NCBI GenBank assembly: GCA_040404065.1
Contig: JBBAJM010000001.1
DNA from: Fontibacterium sp040404065
Lineage (GTDB): Bacteria; Pseudomonadota; Alphaproteobacteria; Pelagibacterales; Pelagibacteraceae
Direction: 5' to 3' (one strand)
DNA length: 64,000 nucleotides
The position numbers and the translations under genes were made by a program. The notes below the pieces were generated by a model. The model did no database searches. It had not been told where the DNA came from and worked only from the letters and a program-made list of their open reading frames with translations. Positions 1 through 9,211 of this stretch are shown here, in pieces (position 1 is the first letter of the stretch; every line of letters starts with the position of its first letter).

Positions 1-1020
1 CTTTTAATAATTGTTAATCTTACATCAGTAAATGGGCAAGAATATCAAAATGAAAAAGGTATTATTGGATTAATGTATCATCGTTTCGAAGAAAACAAGT
101 ATCCAACAACAAATTTAAGAATAAAAGATTTCAATCTTCAATTGGAAATGATTAGTCAAAATAATATTGAATTCATTTCAATTGATGAATTAAAAAAAAT
201 TCTTCTTGAAAAAAAAGATTATAAATCAAAAAAAATTTTAATTACAGTCGATGATGCCTTTAGATCTTTTTATGACAATGGCTGGAAAATATTAAAAGAA
301 AAAAAAATACCTTTTGTTCTTTTTTTTAATACTCGAGAAGTCAGTGCTAAAAACCCAAACTATATGACTTGGGATCAGATTAGAGAAATTCATAACTCTA
401 AAATTGGAACAATCGGTGGACATAGTTTTTCTCATGAATATTTAATTAATAAATCTGATGCGGAAATAAAAGAAGATTTAGAAAGATCTCACAAAGATTT
501 TATGCGGGAGCTATCTTTTATACCAAAATATTTTTCATATCCATTTGGTGAGTACAGTTCTAGTTTTAAAAAAATTGTTAAAGAATTAAATTATGAATTA
601 GCCTTTGGTCAGCATTCAGGTGTGATTGATACAAGCAAAGATATTTTTGAGTTACCTAGATTTCCAGTAAATGAAAATTACGGAAAACCTGAAAGGTTTT
701 TAACTTTATTAAAAACAAAGCCTCTTCCCTTTAAATCTTTTAAACCTGATAATAAATTTATTTCTAAATCAGATAATCCTCCAAAAATTGAAATAGAGTT
801 TTATAAAGACATTAATAATTTACAAAACATAATTTGTTTTGCAAATGATGGTGGCGAATGGAGTAAGAAGAAAATAATTTTTATTGAAAAAAATTGGATC
901 AGAATAAATCTAGACTCTAAATTTAAAACTAGAACAGGACGAGTTAATTGCTCAGTACTAGATAAAGATGGTCAGTGGAGATGGATGGGTTTCCAATTAG
1001 TAATGGATGGTATTAAATAG
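1..1020 (+). CDS. Polysaccharide deacetylase (NodB-type), 5' end outside window
   Basis: The first ATG is at 73, but the frame is open to base 1 and the upstream codons read LLIIVNLTSVNGQEYQ, like the end of a signal peptide. The true start therefore lies left of the window and the protein is probably exported. A NodB/CE4 deacetylase core is visible: ITVDDAF carries the metal/catalytic aspartates, GGHSFSHE the paired metal histidines, and FSYPFGE the third motif. Such enzymes remove acetyl groups from N-acetylglucosamine polymers or cell-wall sugars, but the substrate cannot be read here. About 110 C-terminal residues after the deacetylase core look beta-rich and may bind carbohydrate (inference). 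The stop overlaps the convergent Bax-like gene by 8 bp. Confidence 0.85.
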   Translation, partial: LLIIVNLTSVNGQEYQNEKGIIGLMYHRFEENKYPTTNLRIKDFNLQLEMISQNNIEFISIDELKKILLEKKDYKSKKILITVDDAFRSFYDNGWKILKEKKIPFVLFFNTREVSAKNPNYMTWDQIREIHNSKIGTIGGHSFSHEYLINKSDAEIKEDLERSHKDFMRELSFIPKYFSYPFGEYSSSFKKIVKELNYELAFGQHSGVIDTSKDIFELPRFPVNENYGKPERFLTLLKTKPLPFKSFKPDNKFISKSDNPPKIEIEFYKDINNLQNIICFANDGGEWSKKKIIFIEKNWIRINLDSKFKTRTGRVNCSVLDKDGQWRWMGFQLVMDGIK

Positions 1021-2188
1021 AATTAGATTTTTTAATTAACAGATTTGATTTATCAAAATCTTTTAAGGAATTCTGCTCTATAATCTTTTTTAACCCAAGC
1101 ACATAATCGTCTCCTCTAATTGAATATTTACCAAGATAATTAATTAGTTTTAGTCCTGATATCGATCCTGTTAATCTTCCTTTTCTTTGGTGAGCTCTTT
1201 CTTTACGAAACTGGTCATAAAATGCATGAGTATTTAAATTATTTTTATAAGCACTAACCGCATATCTAATTTGATTAAACTTTGAAACTTCATGTCTTTC
1301 ATCTTCGGTTCTATTTTCTGGTACCATTCCTTTGTTTTCTTTCCATCCCCATTGGCCAAAAAGAGCATTTCCTTCAATTGCAAAACGAGAAGTTCCCCAA
1401 CCACTTTCATAAGCGGCCTGTGCTATAGCAATAGATGGGGGAATAATATCCATCCTTATTAATAATTCTTTAATATTGTTATCTTTAACTTTGTATTGCT
1501 GAAACTTTTCTTCCAACCAAGCTGCATCTTTGGTGAAACTTTTTCTATTCATAATAATTGTTAATTTTCTTCTATCCTCAATAATTTTTTCATTCTCGGA
1601 AAGGATAATTGGTAACAAAATTTGTATAAAAATTTTCTTTCTTTGCTCAATATTTTCTAATTCGCCTATACCCTCAGGAAATCTTGCTAAAAAAAAGTTT
1701 GCAACGGGCTCCCCTTCTCTTACCTTTTCTAAATTATAACCGCTTTTTTCAAATAAATTAATAAGGCTAATCACTTGTTGAAAATCCAAACCTAATTTTT
1801 TTGAATCGTTGGTTAAAAAATTTTTCTTTAAAATCTGATCAATAGACGGATCGTTATTAGAATAGTCATCTGTTTTATTATTAATCATTTTTTTGTTTAT
1901 TCCAGAAAAATTGAAAAATTCTGGAACAAAAGCTGTAAAAATTATTAAAATAATTACTACAGAATAGGGTGCTAATTTTTTAAGATTAATTTTTTTAATT
2001 AAGAATAAATAAATTTTATTTATATTTTTTAAAATGTAAGACAAAAATCTAAATGTTGGCAAAATAGTTTCAACAATATAACGAGAGAATCCATTATTTA
2101 AGATTGCTTTTTTAATTCTAATAAAAGGCAAAATTAATTTTCCATTTAAAAATACTTTTTTAAAATTTTTTAAAATTAAATTTTTCAT
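1013..2188 (-). CDS. Bax-like membrane-anchored glucosaminidase
   Basis: A 391-residue protein with a basic N-terminus, a single membrane segment near residues 74-93, and a C-terminal glucosaminidase domain of the Bax/FlgJ type. The diagnostic stretch is IAIAQAAYESGWGTSRFA, where Glu261 is the expected catalytic acid, followed by GNALFGQWGW. It probably cleaves N-acetylglucosaminyl bonds in peptidoglycan while anchored in the inner membrane. This is family-based; no substrate evidence is visible. The roughly 70 basic residues before the membrane segment are unusual and would sit in the cytoplasm. It lies 9 bp downstream of nfu on the same strand and could be co-transcribed with it. Confidence 0.8.
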   Translation of the reverse strand: MKNLILKNFKKVFLNGKLILPFIRIKKAILNNGFSRYIVETILPTFRFLSYILKNINKIYLFLIKKINLKKLAPYSVVIILIIFTAFVPEFFNFSGINKKMINNKTDDYSNNDPSIDQILKKNFLTNDSKKLGLDFQQVISLINLFEKSGYNLEKVREGEPVANFFLARFPEGIGELENIEQRKKIFIQILLPIILSENEKIIEDRRKLTIIMNRKSFTKDAAWLEEKFQQYKVKDNNIKELLIRMDIIPPSIAIAQAAYESGWGTSRFAIEGNALFGQWGWKENKGMVPENRTEDERHEVSKFNQIRYAVSAYKNNLNTHAFYDQFRKERAHQRKGRLTGSISGLKLINYLGKYSIRGDDYVLGLKKIIEQNSLKDFDKSNLLIKKSNSI

Positions 2189-2197
2189 ATTAAAAGA

Positions 2198-2740
2198 TTA
2201 TAGACTTACTGCTCTTACGCTTTTAACTTCTGGTACATAATGAACTAACATTCGTTCAACGCCTTGTTTTAAAGTTAAGGTAGATGATGGACATCCAGCG
2301 CAACTACCTTGTAGCTCAACTTCTGCCACTCCATCAATAAAAGATCTAAGACTGATGTTACCACCATCCATTGCAACTGCTGGTCTAATTTTTAATTCCA
2401 AAACTTCTTCAATTCTTTTAAAAACCTCATCTTGATTTTTATTATCAACTTTTTTTAAAATTATTGTTTTAAAATCTGCAGGAAAGTTATTTTTTATACT
2501 GTCTTTAACTTTTTCTAAAAGTTGTTCCCATTCTAAGGAACTATGTTTTTTAATAGAAATAAAGTTGCTTCCTAAGAAAACCAATTCAACACCTTCTAAC
2601 CCAAATATTTTTTGCACAAACGGATATCCATTGGCATCTAAAGAACTTTTAAATTCAATAGAACCATTCTGCACTAGCTCTAAATCCAACACAAATTTCA
2701 ACGTGTCAGGATTTGGTGTCTGCTGCACATGAATATCCAT
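2198..2740 (-). CDS. NFU1/NifU-like Fe-S cluster carrier
   Basis: 180 residues with the two domains of alphaproteobacterial and mitochondrial NFU1. The N-terminal Nfu_N domain starts MDIHVQQTPNPDTLKFV. The C-terminal NifU domain, from about residue 105, carries CAGC (Cys147 and Cys150), the cysteine pair that binds a [4Fe-4S] cluster between two subunits. It delivers clusters to client enzymes. The length is normal and the ATG is followed at once by conserved sequence. It is read in the same direction as the bax-like gene 9 bp downstream. Upstream is a 130-bp gap to trpS in which I see no further gene. Confidence 0.93.
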   Translation of the reverse strand: MDIHVQQTPNPDTLKFVLDLELVQNGSIEFKSSLDANGYPFVQKIFGLEGVELVFLGSNFISIKKHSSLEWEQLLEKVKDSIKNNFPADFKTIILKKVDNKNQDEVFKRIEEVLELKIRPAVAMDGGNISLRSFIDGVAEVELQGSCAGCPSSTLTLKQGVERMLVHYVPEVKSVRAVSL

Positions 2741-2870
2741 AAACGTAAATTTAGTTATTATGATTTGTTATTAAAGTAACCACGCTTTATAAAAAGCTTT
2801 AAAATTCAATGTGTTAGGTGAATTAACAATGTCTTTATATAAAAATAACATCAAAATTATGAGAATTAAA

Positions 2871-3878
2871 CTACTCTACTGACAATCCTACGATCTTATG
2901 AACTTCTTTCAATGTTTTTTTGGATTCTATATTAGCGCGGTCGCTACCCTCTTTAAGAATTTTTTTAATTAAGGTCACGTCTTGTTTAAATTCTTTTATT
3001 TTTTTTCCGATTGGAATAATTTCTTTAATTAATTGCTCACTCAATTTATTTTTTAATTCAGAAAAATTAATTCCATTTAATTCTTTTAAGCTCTTATCTA
3101 AAGAGTTCCCTTTTAAGATAGAGAAAATATTTATTAAATTTCTTGCCTCTGGTCTATTCTCTAATTCTTTTTCACTTTTTGGAATTAAATCGTTATCGGT
3201 TTTTGCTTTCTTAATTTTTTGAACAATCTCGTCTTCACTGTCTGTTAAATTAATTCTTGAAGCATCAGACTCGTCCGATTTGCTCATTTTTTTTGTAGCA
3301 TCTTTTAAACTCATTATTCTTGCAACTTCTTTAACAATAATTGGTTCTGGAAGCACAAAAAAATCTTTGCAGTTAAAATCATTATTAAATTTAATAGCTA
3401 TATCTCTACATAGCTCAATGTGTTGTTTCTGATCTTCTCCAACCGGAACATGTGTTGCCTTATAAAGTAAAATATCTGCAGCCATTAAATTTGGGTAAGT
3501 ATAAAGACCTACACTTGCTTTTTCTTTATTGGATCCTGCCTTTTCTTTAAATTGCGTCATTCTGTTAAGCCAACCTACTCTTGCCACGCAATTAAATATC
3601 CAAGCTAACTCTGAGTGTCCAGGAACGCCTGACTGACAAAAAATAACATTTTTCTTTGGGTCTAAACCGCATGCTAAAAAAACTGCTGCAGTTTCAATCA
3701 CGTTTTCTCTAAGTTGTTTAGGATCTTGAAAAACAGTAATCGAATGAAGATCAGCGAGCATAAAGAAGCACTCATAATCTTTCTGAAGTTTAACAAAGTT
3801 TTTAATGGCTCCTAGATAATTACCCAAATGAAGATTTCCAGTTGGCTGAACGCCTGACAAAATTCTATTTTTAATCAT
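2871..3878 (-). CDS. trpS: Tryptophanyl-tRNA synthetase
   Basis: Class Ic aminoacyl-tRNA synthetase that charges tRNA-Trp. The 335-residue length is typical of bacterial TrpRS. The ATP-binding HIGH-type motif appears as GNLHLGNYLGA (residues 14-24), and the KMSKS motif is intact at residues 197-201. The TrpRS-typical segment with PVGEDQKQHIEL lies between them. It begins 9 bp after murJ ends on the same strand, so the two are probably co-transcribed. Confidence 0.97.
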   Translation of the reverse strand: MIKNRILSGVQPTGNLHLGNYLGAIKNFVKLQKDYECFFMLADLHSITVFQDPKQLRENVIETAAVFLACGLDPKKNVIFCQSGVPGHSELAWIFNCVARVGWLNRMTQFKEKAGSNKEKASVGLYTYPNLMAADILLYKATHVPVGEDQKQHIELCRDIAIKFNNDFNCKDFFVLPEPIIVKEVARIMSLKDATKKMSKSDESDASRINLTDSEDEIVQKIKKAKTDNDLIPKSEKELENRPEARNLINIFSILKGNSLDKSLKELNGINFSELKNKLSEQLIKEIIPIGKKIKEFKQDVTLIKKILKEGSDRANIESKKTLKEVHKIVGLSVE

Positions 3879-3887
3879 TCACAATTT

Positions 3888-5405
3888 TTAAATTTTTAAA
3901 TCTTTAATACTAAATGCCTTTAAAAAGTATGCAGACAAAAAATACATTAAAGCTGAGAATAAAACTATGGATATTAAAACAACCGCTTTTAATAAGGATT
4001 TTAATTCCAAATAATACGCAAAATATTTTAACAAAACACAAAGGATTAAGCCCATGGTAATTGTGGAAATAAATGATTTTATCAATCTAATAAAAAATAA
4101 TTTATCAAAAGAATGATAACCCAATTTAATTAGATTTATTTGGTATATTAATACAGTAAACCATGCTGAAAAACTTGTCGCTAAAGGTATTATTAAAAAG
4201 CCATATTTTTTAAAAAATATAAGGCTAATAGAAATATTTAAAAACACAGAAACCAAAGATAAATAAAAAGGAAATTTTGTATTGCTTCTTGCAAAATAAA
4301 AACTTGAATAAATTTTTATTAATCCAAAAGCTGGTAAACCCAGACCAAATAATAAGAGCGCTGAAGAAGTATTTGCAACGCTATCACCTGTAAACGATCC
4401 ATAACCATAAAGCGCAGATATAACTTGTTCTGAAGCAATAATAATTCCAATCGTTGCGGGCAAAGATAAAAATAAACATAATTCTAAAGAACGATTTTGA
4501 ATAAAGTTAACTTTATTAAATTTTAAATTAAAAACTTCTTTCGATAGCCTTGGAAGAATAACAGTTGCAATCGCTATACCTGTTAATGCAAGTGGTAACT
4601 GATAAATTCGATCGGCATAATATAAATAAGAGACAGCTCCACTTTGAAAGGAGGCAATGATTGTTCCAGTTAAAATATTTATTTGATTTACGCCTGATGC
4701 AAAAACGCTTGGAAGCAATTGATTAAAAAAAGACTTAACTTGATTATTAATTTTAACAACAAAACTTAAATTGAGTTTAAAAAATTTTCTTGCAAAAAAA
4801 AATAGAAAAAAAACCTGAATAATTCCAGCAATGGTTAATGCGTAAGATGAAGCATAAACTGTTTGTATTTCATTATCATGAAAAAAAAATAACGTTAAGA
4901 CCAATAAAATATTTAATATGATGGGTGCTGCCGCAGTTACTAAAAATTTATCTTTTGAATTTAAGATAGCAGAAAGAAAAGAGGCAATAGATATAAAAAA
5001 TAAAAATGGAAAAGTAATTCTGCTCAAACTAACTGCTAAATCAAATTTACCGCTAATATCTTGAAAGCCTGGCGAAACAATAGATAAAAATTGAGGAGTA
5101 AATATTTCAATAATAAAAACTACAAACAAAATAAAAAAAATTAATAAATTTAAAACTTGATTTGCAAAATAATTCCTTTTTTTAACTCCTTTTTGTTTTG
5201 CATATGCTGGAATAAAAGCTGAATTAAAAGATCCTTCCGCAAATAAAGACCTAAAAGTATTTGGTATTCTAAAAGCAACGAACATTGCATCGGCGGCAGC
5301 TGAGGTTCCAAGAAATACTGCAATTAAAGTATCCCTCAAATAACCAAGAATTCTACTTAAAAAAGTCGAAAATCCAAAATAAGAGATATTTTTTAAAATA
5401 TTCAT
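3888..5405 (-). CDS. murJ: Lipid II flippase MurJ (MviN)
   Basis: 505-residue polytopic inner-membrane protein of the MOP/MATE superfamily that flips lipid II to the periplasm for peptidoglycan synthesis. The N-terminus has the MurJ hallmarks: SRILGYLRDTLIAVFLG, AADAMFVAFRIPNTFRSLFAEG and FNSAFIPAY. A run of about 14 hydrophobic segments follows, which is normal for the family. It is divergent from maeB with a 103-bp gap, which should hold both promoters. trpS follows directly. Confidence 0.95.
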   Translation of the reverse strand: MNILKNISYFGFSTFLSRILGYLRDTLIAVFLGTSAAADAMFVAFRIPNTFRSLFAEGSFNSAFIPAYAKQKGVKKRNYFANQVLNLLIFFILFVVFIIEIFTPQFLSIVSPGFQDISGKFDLAVSLSRITFPFLFFISIASFLSAILNSKDKFLVTAAAPIILNILLVLTLFFFHDNEIQTVYASSYALTIAGIIQVFFLFFFARKFFKLNLSFVVKINNQVKSFFNQLLPSVFASGVNQINILTGTIIASFQSGAVSYLYYADRIYQLPLALTGIAIATVILPRLSKEVFNLKFNKVNFIQNRSLELCLFLSLPATIGIIIASEQVISALYGYGSFTGDSVANTSSALLLFGLGLPAFGLIKIYSSFYFARSNTKFPFYLSLVSVFLNISISLIFFKKYGFLIIPLATSFSAWFTVLIYQINLIKLGYHSFDKLFFIRLIKSFISTITMGLILCVLLKYFAYYLELKSLLKAVVLISIVLFSALMYFLSAYFLKAFSIKDLKI

Positions 5406-5508
5406 TTGATATTTAGTTTCAACTTTGTTTTAATAATTTAAAATCTAAGAACTTAGTATAAGAAAAATAACTTCTTCTTACAGTTTTATTTATATTAAAA
5501 ACCATATT

Positions 5509-7779
5509 ATGGAAAAGTTTACAGATAAAGAAGCTTTAGACTATCATAGTCAGGGTAAGCCTGGGAAAATTGAAATAATAGCAAGCAAGCCAATGGCAAC
5601 GCAAAGAGATTTGGCTCTTGCATATTCTCCTGGTGTTGCTGTTCCTGTTGAGGCGATAGCAAAAGATCCTTCGAAAGCTTACGACTACACAAACAAAGGA
5701 AATACTGTTGCAGTTATCTCAAATGGATCTGCAATCTTAGGTCTTGGAAATTTAGGTGCTCTTGCTTCAAAACCAGTAATGGAAGGAAAGGCCGTTCTTT
5801 TTAAAAGATTTGCTGATATCGATTCAATTGATATCGAAGTTGACTCTAAGGACGCTAATGAAATTATTAATTGTGTAGCTGCAATTGGAAATAGCTTTGG
5901 AGGCATCAATTTAGAAGATATCGCATCTCCAGACTGTTTTATTATAGAACAAGAATTAAAAAATAGACTTTCAATCCCCGTATTTCATGATGATCAGCAT
6001 GGAACTGCTATCATTACAGTTGCTGGAATTTTAAATGCTTTAGATATTGTAAAAAAATCAATCAAAAATGTAAGAGTTGTTGCTAATGGAGCAGGAGCCG
6101 CTGGCCTTTCTTGTATTTCATTACTAAAAGCGATGGGCCTTCCTGATAAAAATGCAGTGATGTTAGATAAAGAAGGAGTAATTTATAAAGGGCGCCCAAA
6201 AGTAGATCAGTTTAAATCTGCACATGCCGTAGATACAAAACTTAGAACGTTAGAAGAGGCCATGAAAGGCGCAGATGTTTTTTTGGGTTTGTCAGCAAAA
6301 AACACTGTAACCCCCGCAATGGTAAAATCTATGGCAAAAGATCCTATAATTTTTGCTTGTGCAAATCCTGATCCTGAAATTCTTCCTGAATTAATAGAAA
6401 AAACTAGAAGCGATGCAATTATAGCAACTGGAAGATCTGATTATCCAAATCAAGTAAATAATGTTCTAGGTTTTCCTTATATTTTCAGAGGAGCTTTGGA
6501 CTGTAGAGCAAAAACTATTAATGAAGAAATGAAGATTGCTGCCGCAAAGGCTATAGCAGCTCTTGCAAAAGAAGATGTGGCAGATGAGGTTGTTGATGCC
6601 TACGGTGGAGAAAGACCTAAATTTGGAAAAAATTATATTATTCCATCTCCTTTCGATCCAAGATTAATAAGAAATGTGTCTGCTGCCGTTGTAGAAGCAG
6701 CGATGAAAAGTGGAGTTGCACAAAAGAAAATTGAAGATATTGCTGCATATAAAGACAGTCTTTCCGCGAGATTAGATCCATCTGTTGGTTTTTTACAAAA
6801 TATTTATTCAGTAATTAGAAAAAAACCTAAAAAAATTATTTTTGCTGAAGGTGAAGAAGAGTCGATGCTTCGAGCTGCAATTGATTTTAAAAATAATGGA
6901 TTAGGAACTCCTATTTTAATTGGAAGTGCTGAAAAGATTGCACAACAACTTAAAGATCTTGGTTTAACTTTGGATAAGTCAATTGAAATACATAATTCAA
7001 AAGATGAAAAGCAAAGAAAAAGGTATGCTGAGCATATATATAAAAGATTACAAAGAGATGGTTTTCTTAAAAGAGACTGTGAACGATTAATAAAAACCAA
7101 CAGAGTTGTATTTGGTTCTTGCATGGTAGATCTTGGTGATGCTGATGGAATGGTAACAGGTGTTACAAGAACTTTCAGCGATACATTAGAAAATATAAAA
7201 TATGTTATAGATGAAAGACCGGGAGAAATTGCTTTTGGACTTACAATCGTTGTTGCTAAAAAAGGCACAGTATTTATTGCAGATACAAATGTTCACGAAT
7301 ATCCTAGTGCAGAAAATTTAGCAGACATAGCAACTTCTTCTGCTAGAGTTGCTAGACTTCTCGGTTTTACTCCTAGAGTTGCATTATTAGCTCATTCAAC
7401 ATTTGGAAAACCAATGTCTGAAAGAAGTATTCACTTAAGAGAAGCAAGAGATATTTTAGAAAAAAGAAAAGTTGATTTTGAATTTGAAGGAGAAATGCAA
7501 CCAGATGTAGCTTTAAATCCAAAATTTAAAACTATTTATCCATTCTCAAAATTATCGGCACCAGCAAATATTTTAATTATGCCAGCTATTCATAGTGCTG
7601 CAATCTCAACTAAATTACTTAAAGAATTAGGTGGGGCTACATTAGTGGGTCCACTATTAATTGGATTAAACAGACCTATTCAAATTGCAACTTTAAGATC
7701 AAAAGTTTCTGATATATTTAATATGGCTGCAATCGCCGCGTTCTCTTGTGAGGTGATTAAATATAATAAAAAGAATTAA
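5509..7779 (+). CDS. maeB: NADP-type malic enzyme fused to phosphotransacetylase-like domain
   Basis: 756 residues, the usual length of MaeB-type malic enzymes that convert malate to pyruvate and CO2. Residues 1 to about 420 form the malic enzyme (LAYSPGVAVP, FHDDQHGTA, nucleotide-binding ANGAGAAGLSC). Residues from about 430 to the end form a phosphate acetyltransferase-like domain. In studied MaeB proteins that domain is regulatory, sensing acetyl-CoA, rather than catalytic (family knowledge). The enzyme links TCA intermediates to pyruvate and NADPH. It is a single gene facing murJ, and its 3' end overlaps the convergent BON gene by 4 bp. Confidence 0.95.
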   Translation: MEKFTDKEALDYHSQGKPGKIEIIASKPMATQRDLALAYSPGVAVPVEAIAKDPSKAYDYTNKGNTVAVISNGSAILGLGNLGALASKPVMEGKAVLFKRFADIDSIDIEVDSKDANEIINCVAAIGNSFGGINLEDIASPDCFIIEQELKNRLSIPVFHDDQHGTAIITVAGILNALDIVKKSIKNVRVVANGAGAAGLSCISLLKAMGLPDKNAVMLDKEGVIYKGRPKVDQFKSAHAVDTKLRTLEEAMKGADVFLGLSAKNTVTPAMVKSMAKDPIIFACANPDPEILPELIEKTRSDAIIATGRSDYPNQVNNVLGFPYIFRGALDCRAKTINEEMKIAAAKAIAALAKEDVADEVVDAYGGERPKFGKNYIIPSPFDPRLIRNVSAAVVEAAMKSGVAQKKIEDIAAYKDSLSARLDPSVGFLQNIYSVIRKKPKKIIFAEGEEESMLRAAIDFKNNGLGTPILIGSAEKIAQQLKDLGLTLDKSIEIHNSKDEKQRKRYAEHIYKRLQRDGFLKRDCERLIKTNRVVFGSCMVDLGDADGMVTGVTRTFSDTLENIKYVIDERPGEIAFGLTIVVAKKGTVFIADTNVHEYPSAENLADIATSSARVARLLGFTPRVALLAHSTFGKPMSERSIHLREARDILEKRKVDFEFEGEMQPDVALNPKFKTIYPFSKLSAPANILIMPAIHSAAISTKLLKELGGATLVGPLLIGLNRPIQIATLRSKVSDIFNMAAIAAFSCEVIKYNKKN

Positions 7780-8363
7780 AGATAATTTCTTCTAGATAGA
7801 TTATCTGCAAGAATAATACTTGGAACAACTTCTGCAACGTCTGGAATTGATTTGGCCTCTTTAAGAACTTCGTCTAACTCTTCTTTGTTCATCGCCATTC
7901 CATAAATATAAATCTTACCATTAATAGTATCTAAATTATAATTACGAGAATTAATTTTTTTATTAGCTAATAACGCAACATTTAATTGTGATGAAATTAA
8001 AATATCTTTTGCTCTCTGACGAAATGAGCCTGAATCTGCAACTATTATGTCATTTCTAACTGCTTTAATACCAGCTGTCTCCCATGCAAACTTTGTAAGT
8101 TTTAATTTATCTTCTGCGTTTTCAACTCTTCCACTTAAGATTGCTGTTCCATCAATAACCTTAACATTTAAAAATACCAATTTATAATCATGGGAAACAA
8201 TTTTTTTAAGAATAAGCTTCTCAGCTAGCGAATCGTCAAATAATAACCCTGGAGATCTTGGGTCTAAATTAATATTCACGCCAATACCAAATATTGATGT
8301 GTTTAAACTTCCCATGCAAGACGTGAGAAGAAGAGAAATTAAAATTATTTTTAAAAATTTCAT
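7776..8363 (-). CDS. BON-domain outer-membrane lipoprotein
   Basis: 195 residues. A short signal peptide ends in a lipobox, LLLTSC, so the mature protein should be lipidated at Cys16. Two BON domains follow, the first around VKVIDGTAILSGRVENAEDKL and the second around YNLDTINGKIYIYG. BON lipoproteins of the OsmY/DolP type sit in the periplasm or outer membrane and support envelope integrity. The precise role here is unknown. Its start overlaps the end of rsmI by 4 bp, giving an operon rph-rdgB-rsmI-BON. Confidence 0.87.
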   Translation of the reverse strand: MKFLKIILISLLLTSCMGSLNTSIFGIGVNINLDPRSPGLLFDDSLAEKLILKKIVSHDYKLVFLNVKVIDGTAILSGRVENAEDKLKLTKFAWETAGIKAVRNDIIVADSGSFRQRAKDILISSQLNVALLANKKINSRNYNLDTINGKIYIYGMAMNKEELDEVLKEAKSIPDVAEVVPSIILADNLSRRNYL

Positions 8364-9211
8364 TTTTTATTTTTTAAATTTAAAATTTGCTTATAAATAT
8401 CTTTCTTAGATATATTTAGTTTTTTTGAAAGATATTTTGAAATATCAGATGTTGTCATTTTTTTTGATAAATCTAAAATTTCTTTATTTAAATCAATATT
8501 TTGTTCTTTATTTTTATTCGCCTCAGAAGACAATACTATTGTGATCTCACCTTTTAATACTAGCAACTTAATTTTTTCAATAATGTTACTCAGATTTCCT
8601 TTAATTACAGTTTCATGAATTTTTGTTAACTCTTTTCCAATCAGAATATTTCTGTCACCAAGATATTTTTGCATTTCTTGAATTAATAAAATTAAATTCC
8701 GAGCAGGTAAAAACAGAATAATTGAGCTATCTATTTTAGAAAATTGCTCATAAGCCTCCTTTCTTTCGCCTAATTTTTTTGGAAGAAATCCATAAAAATA
8801 ATAATCGTCACTGTATCCTGATAAACTAAATGCAGTTGTTACTGCTGAAACTCCTGGTATTGGAATAATTTTAATATTATTTTTTTCAATCTCATTAATT
8901 AAAATTTTACCGGGGTCAGAAATTAATGGAGTCCCCGCATCACTTATTAAAGATACAATTTTATTATTTTTAAATATTTCTAATATTTTAGATACAGACT
9001 CTTTTTCATTAAATTTATGATATGAAAATAACTCAGCTTTAATATCGTAATGATTTAGTAATTTTTTAGAAACTCGTTTGTCTTCACATAAAATAACATC
9101 TGACTTTTTTAAAACATTCAAAGCTCTGATTGTAATATCAGCAAGGTTTCCAATAGGAGTCGAAACTATATAAAGTCCTTTTTCTAAATTTTGCTCAAAT
9201 TTATTTTCCAT
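8360..9211 (-). CDS. rsmI: 16S rRNA (cytidine1402-2'-O)-methyltransferase
   Basis: 283-residue tetrapyrrole-methylase-fold enzyme that 2'-O-methylates C1402 in the ribosomal decoding centre using S-adenosylmethionine. The family signatures are LYIVSTPIGNLADITIRAL near the N-terminus, CEDKR, and SDAGTPLISDPG near residues 90-100. The start overlaps the end of rdgB by 11 bp. In many alphaproteobacteria a yraN-type gene follows rsmI. Here the next gene is a BON lipoprotein. Confidence 0.96.
   Translation of the reverse strand: MENKFEQNLEKGLYIVSTPIGNLADITIRALNVLKKSDVILCEDKRVSKKLLNHYDIKAELFSYHKFNEKESVSKILEIFKNNKIVSLISDAGTPLISDPGKILINEIEKNNIKIIPIPGVSAVTTAFSLSGYSDDYYFYGFLPKKLGERKEAYEQFSKIDSSIILFLPARNLILLIQEMQKYLGDRNILIGKELTKIHETVIKGNLSNIIEKIKLLVLKGEITIVLSSEANKNKEQNIDLNKEILDLSKKMTTSDISKYLSKKLNISKKDIYKQILNLKNKK

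Noticed and set aside
2741..2870. Short open frame (about 17 codons) between nfu and trpS
   Set aside because: Too short, no ribosome site, no recognisable product. I see nothing certain in this gap beyond a probable nfu promoter region.
6804..7268. 154-codon minus-strand frame inside maeB
   Set aside because: It is a shadow of the phosphotransacetylase-domain coding sequence, with Ser/Leu/Phe-rich sequence typical of antisense frames and no recognisable domain.
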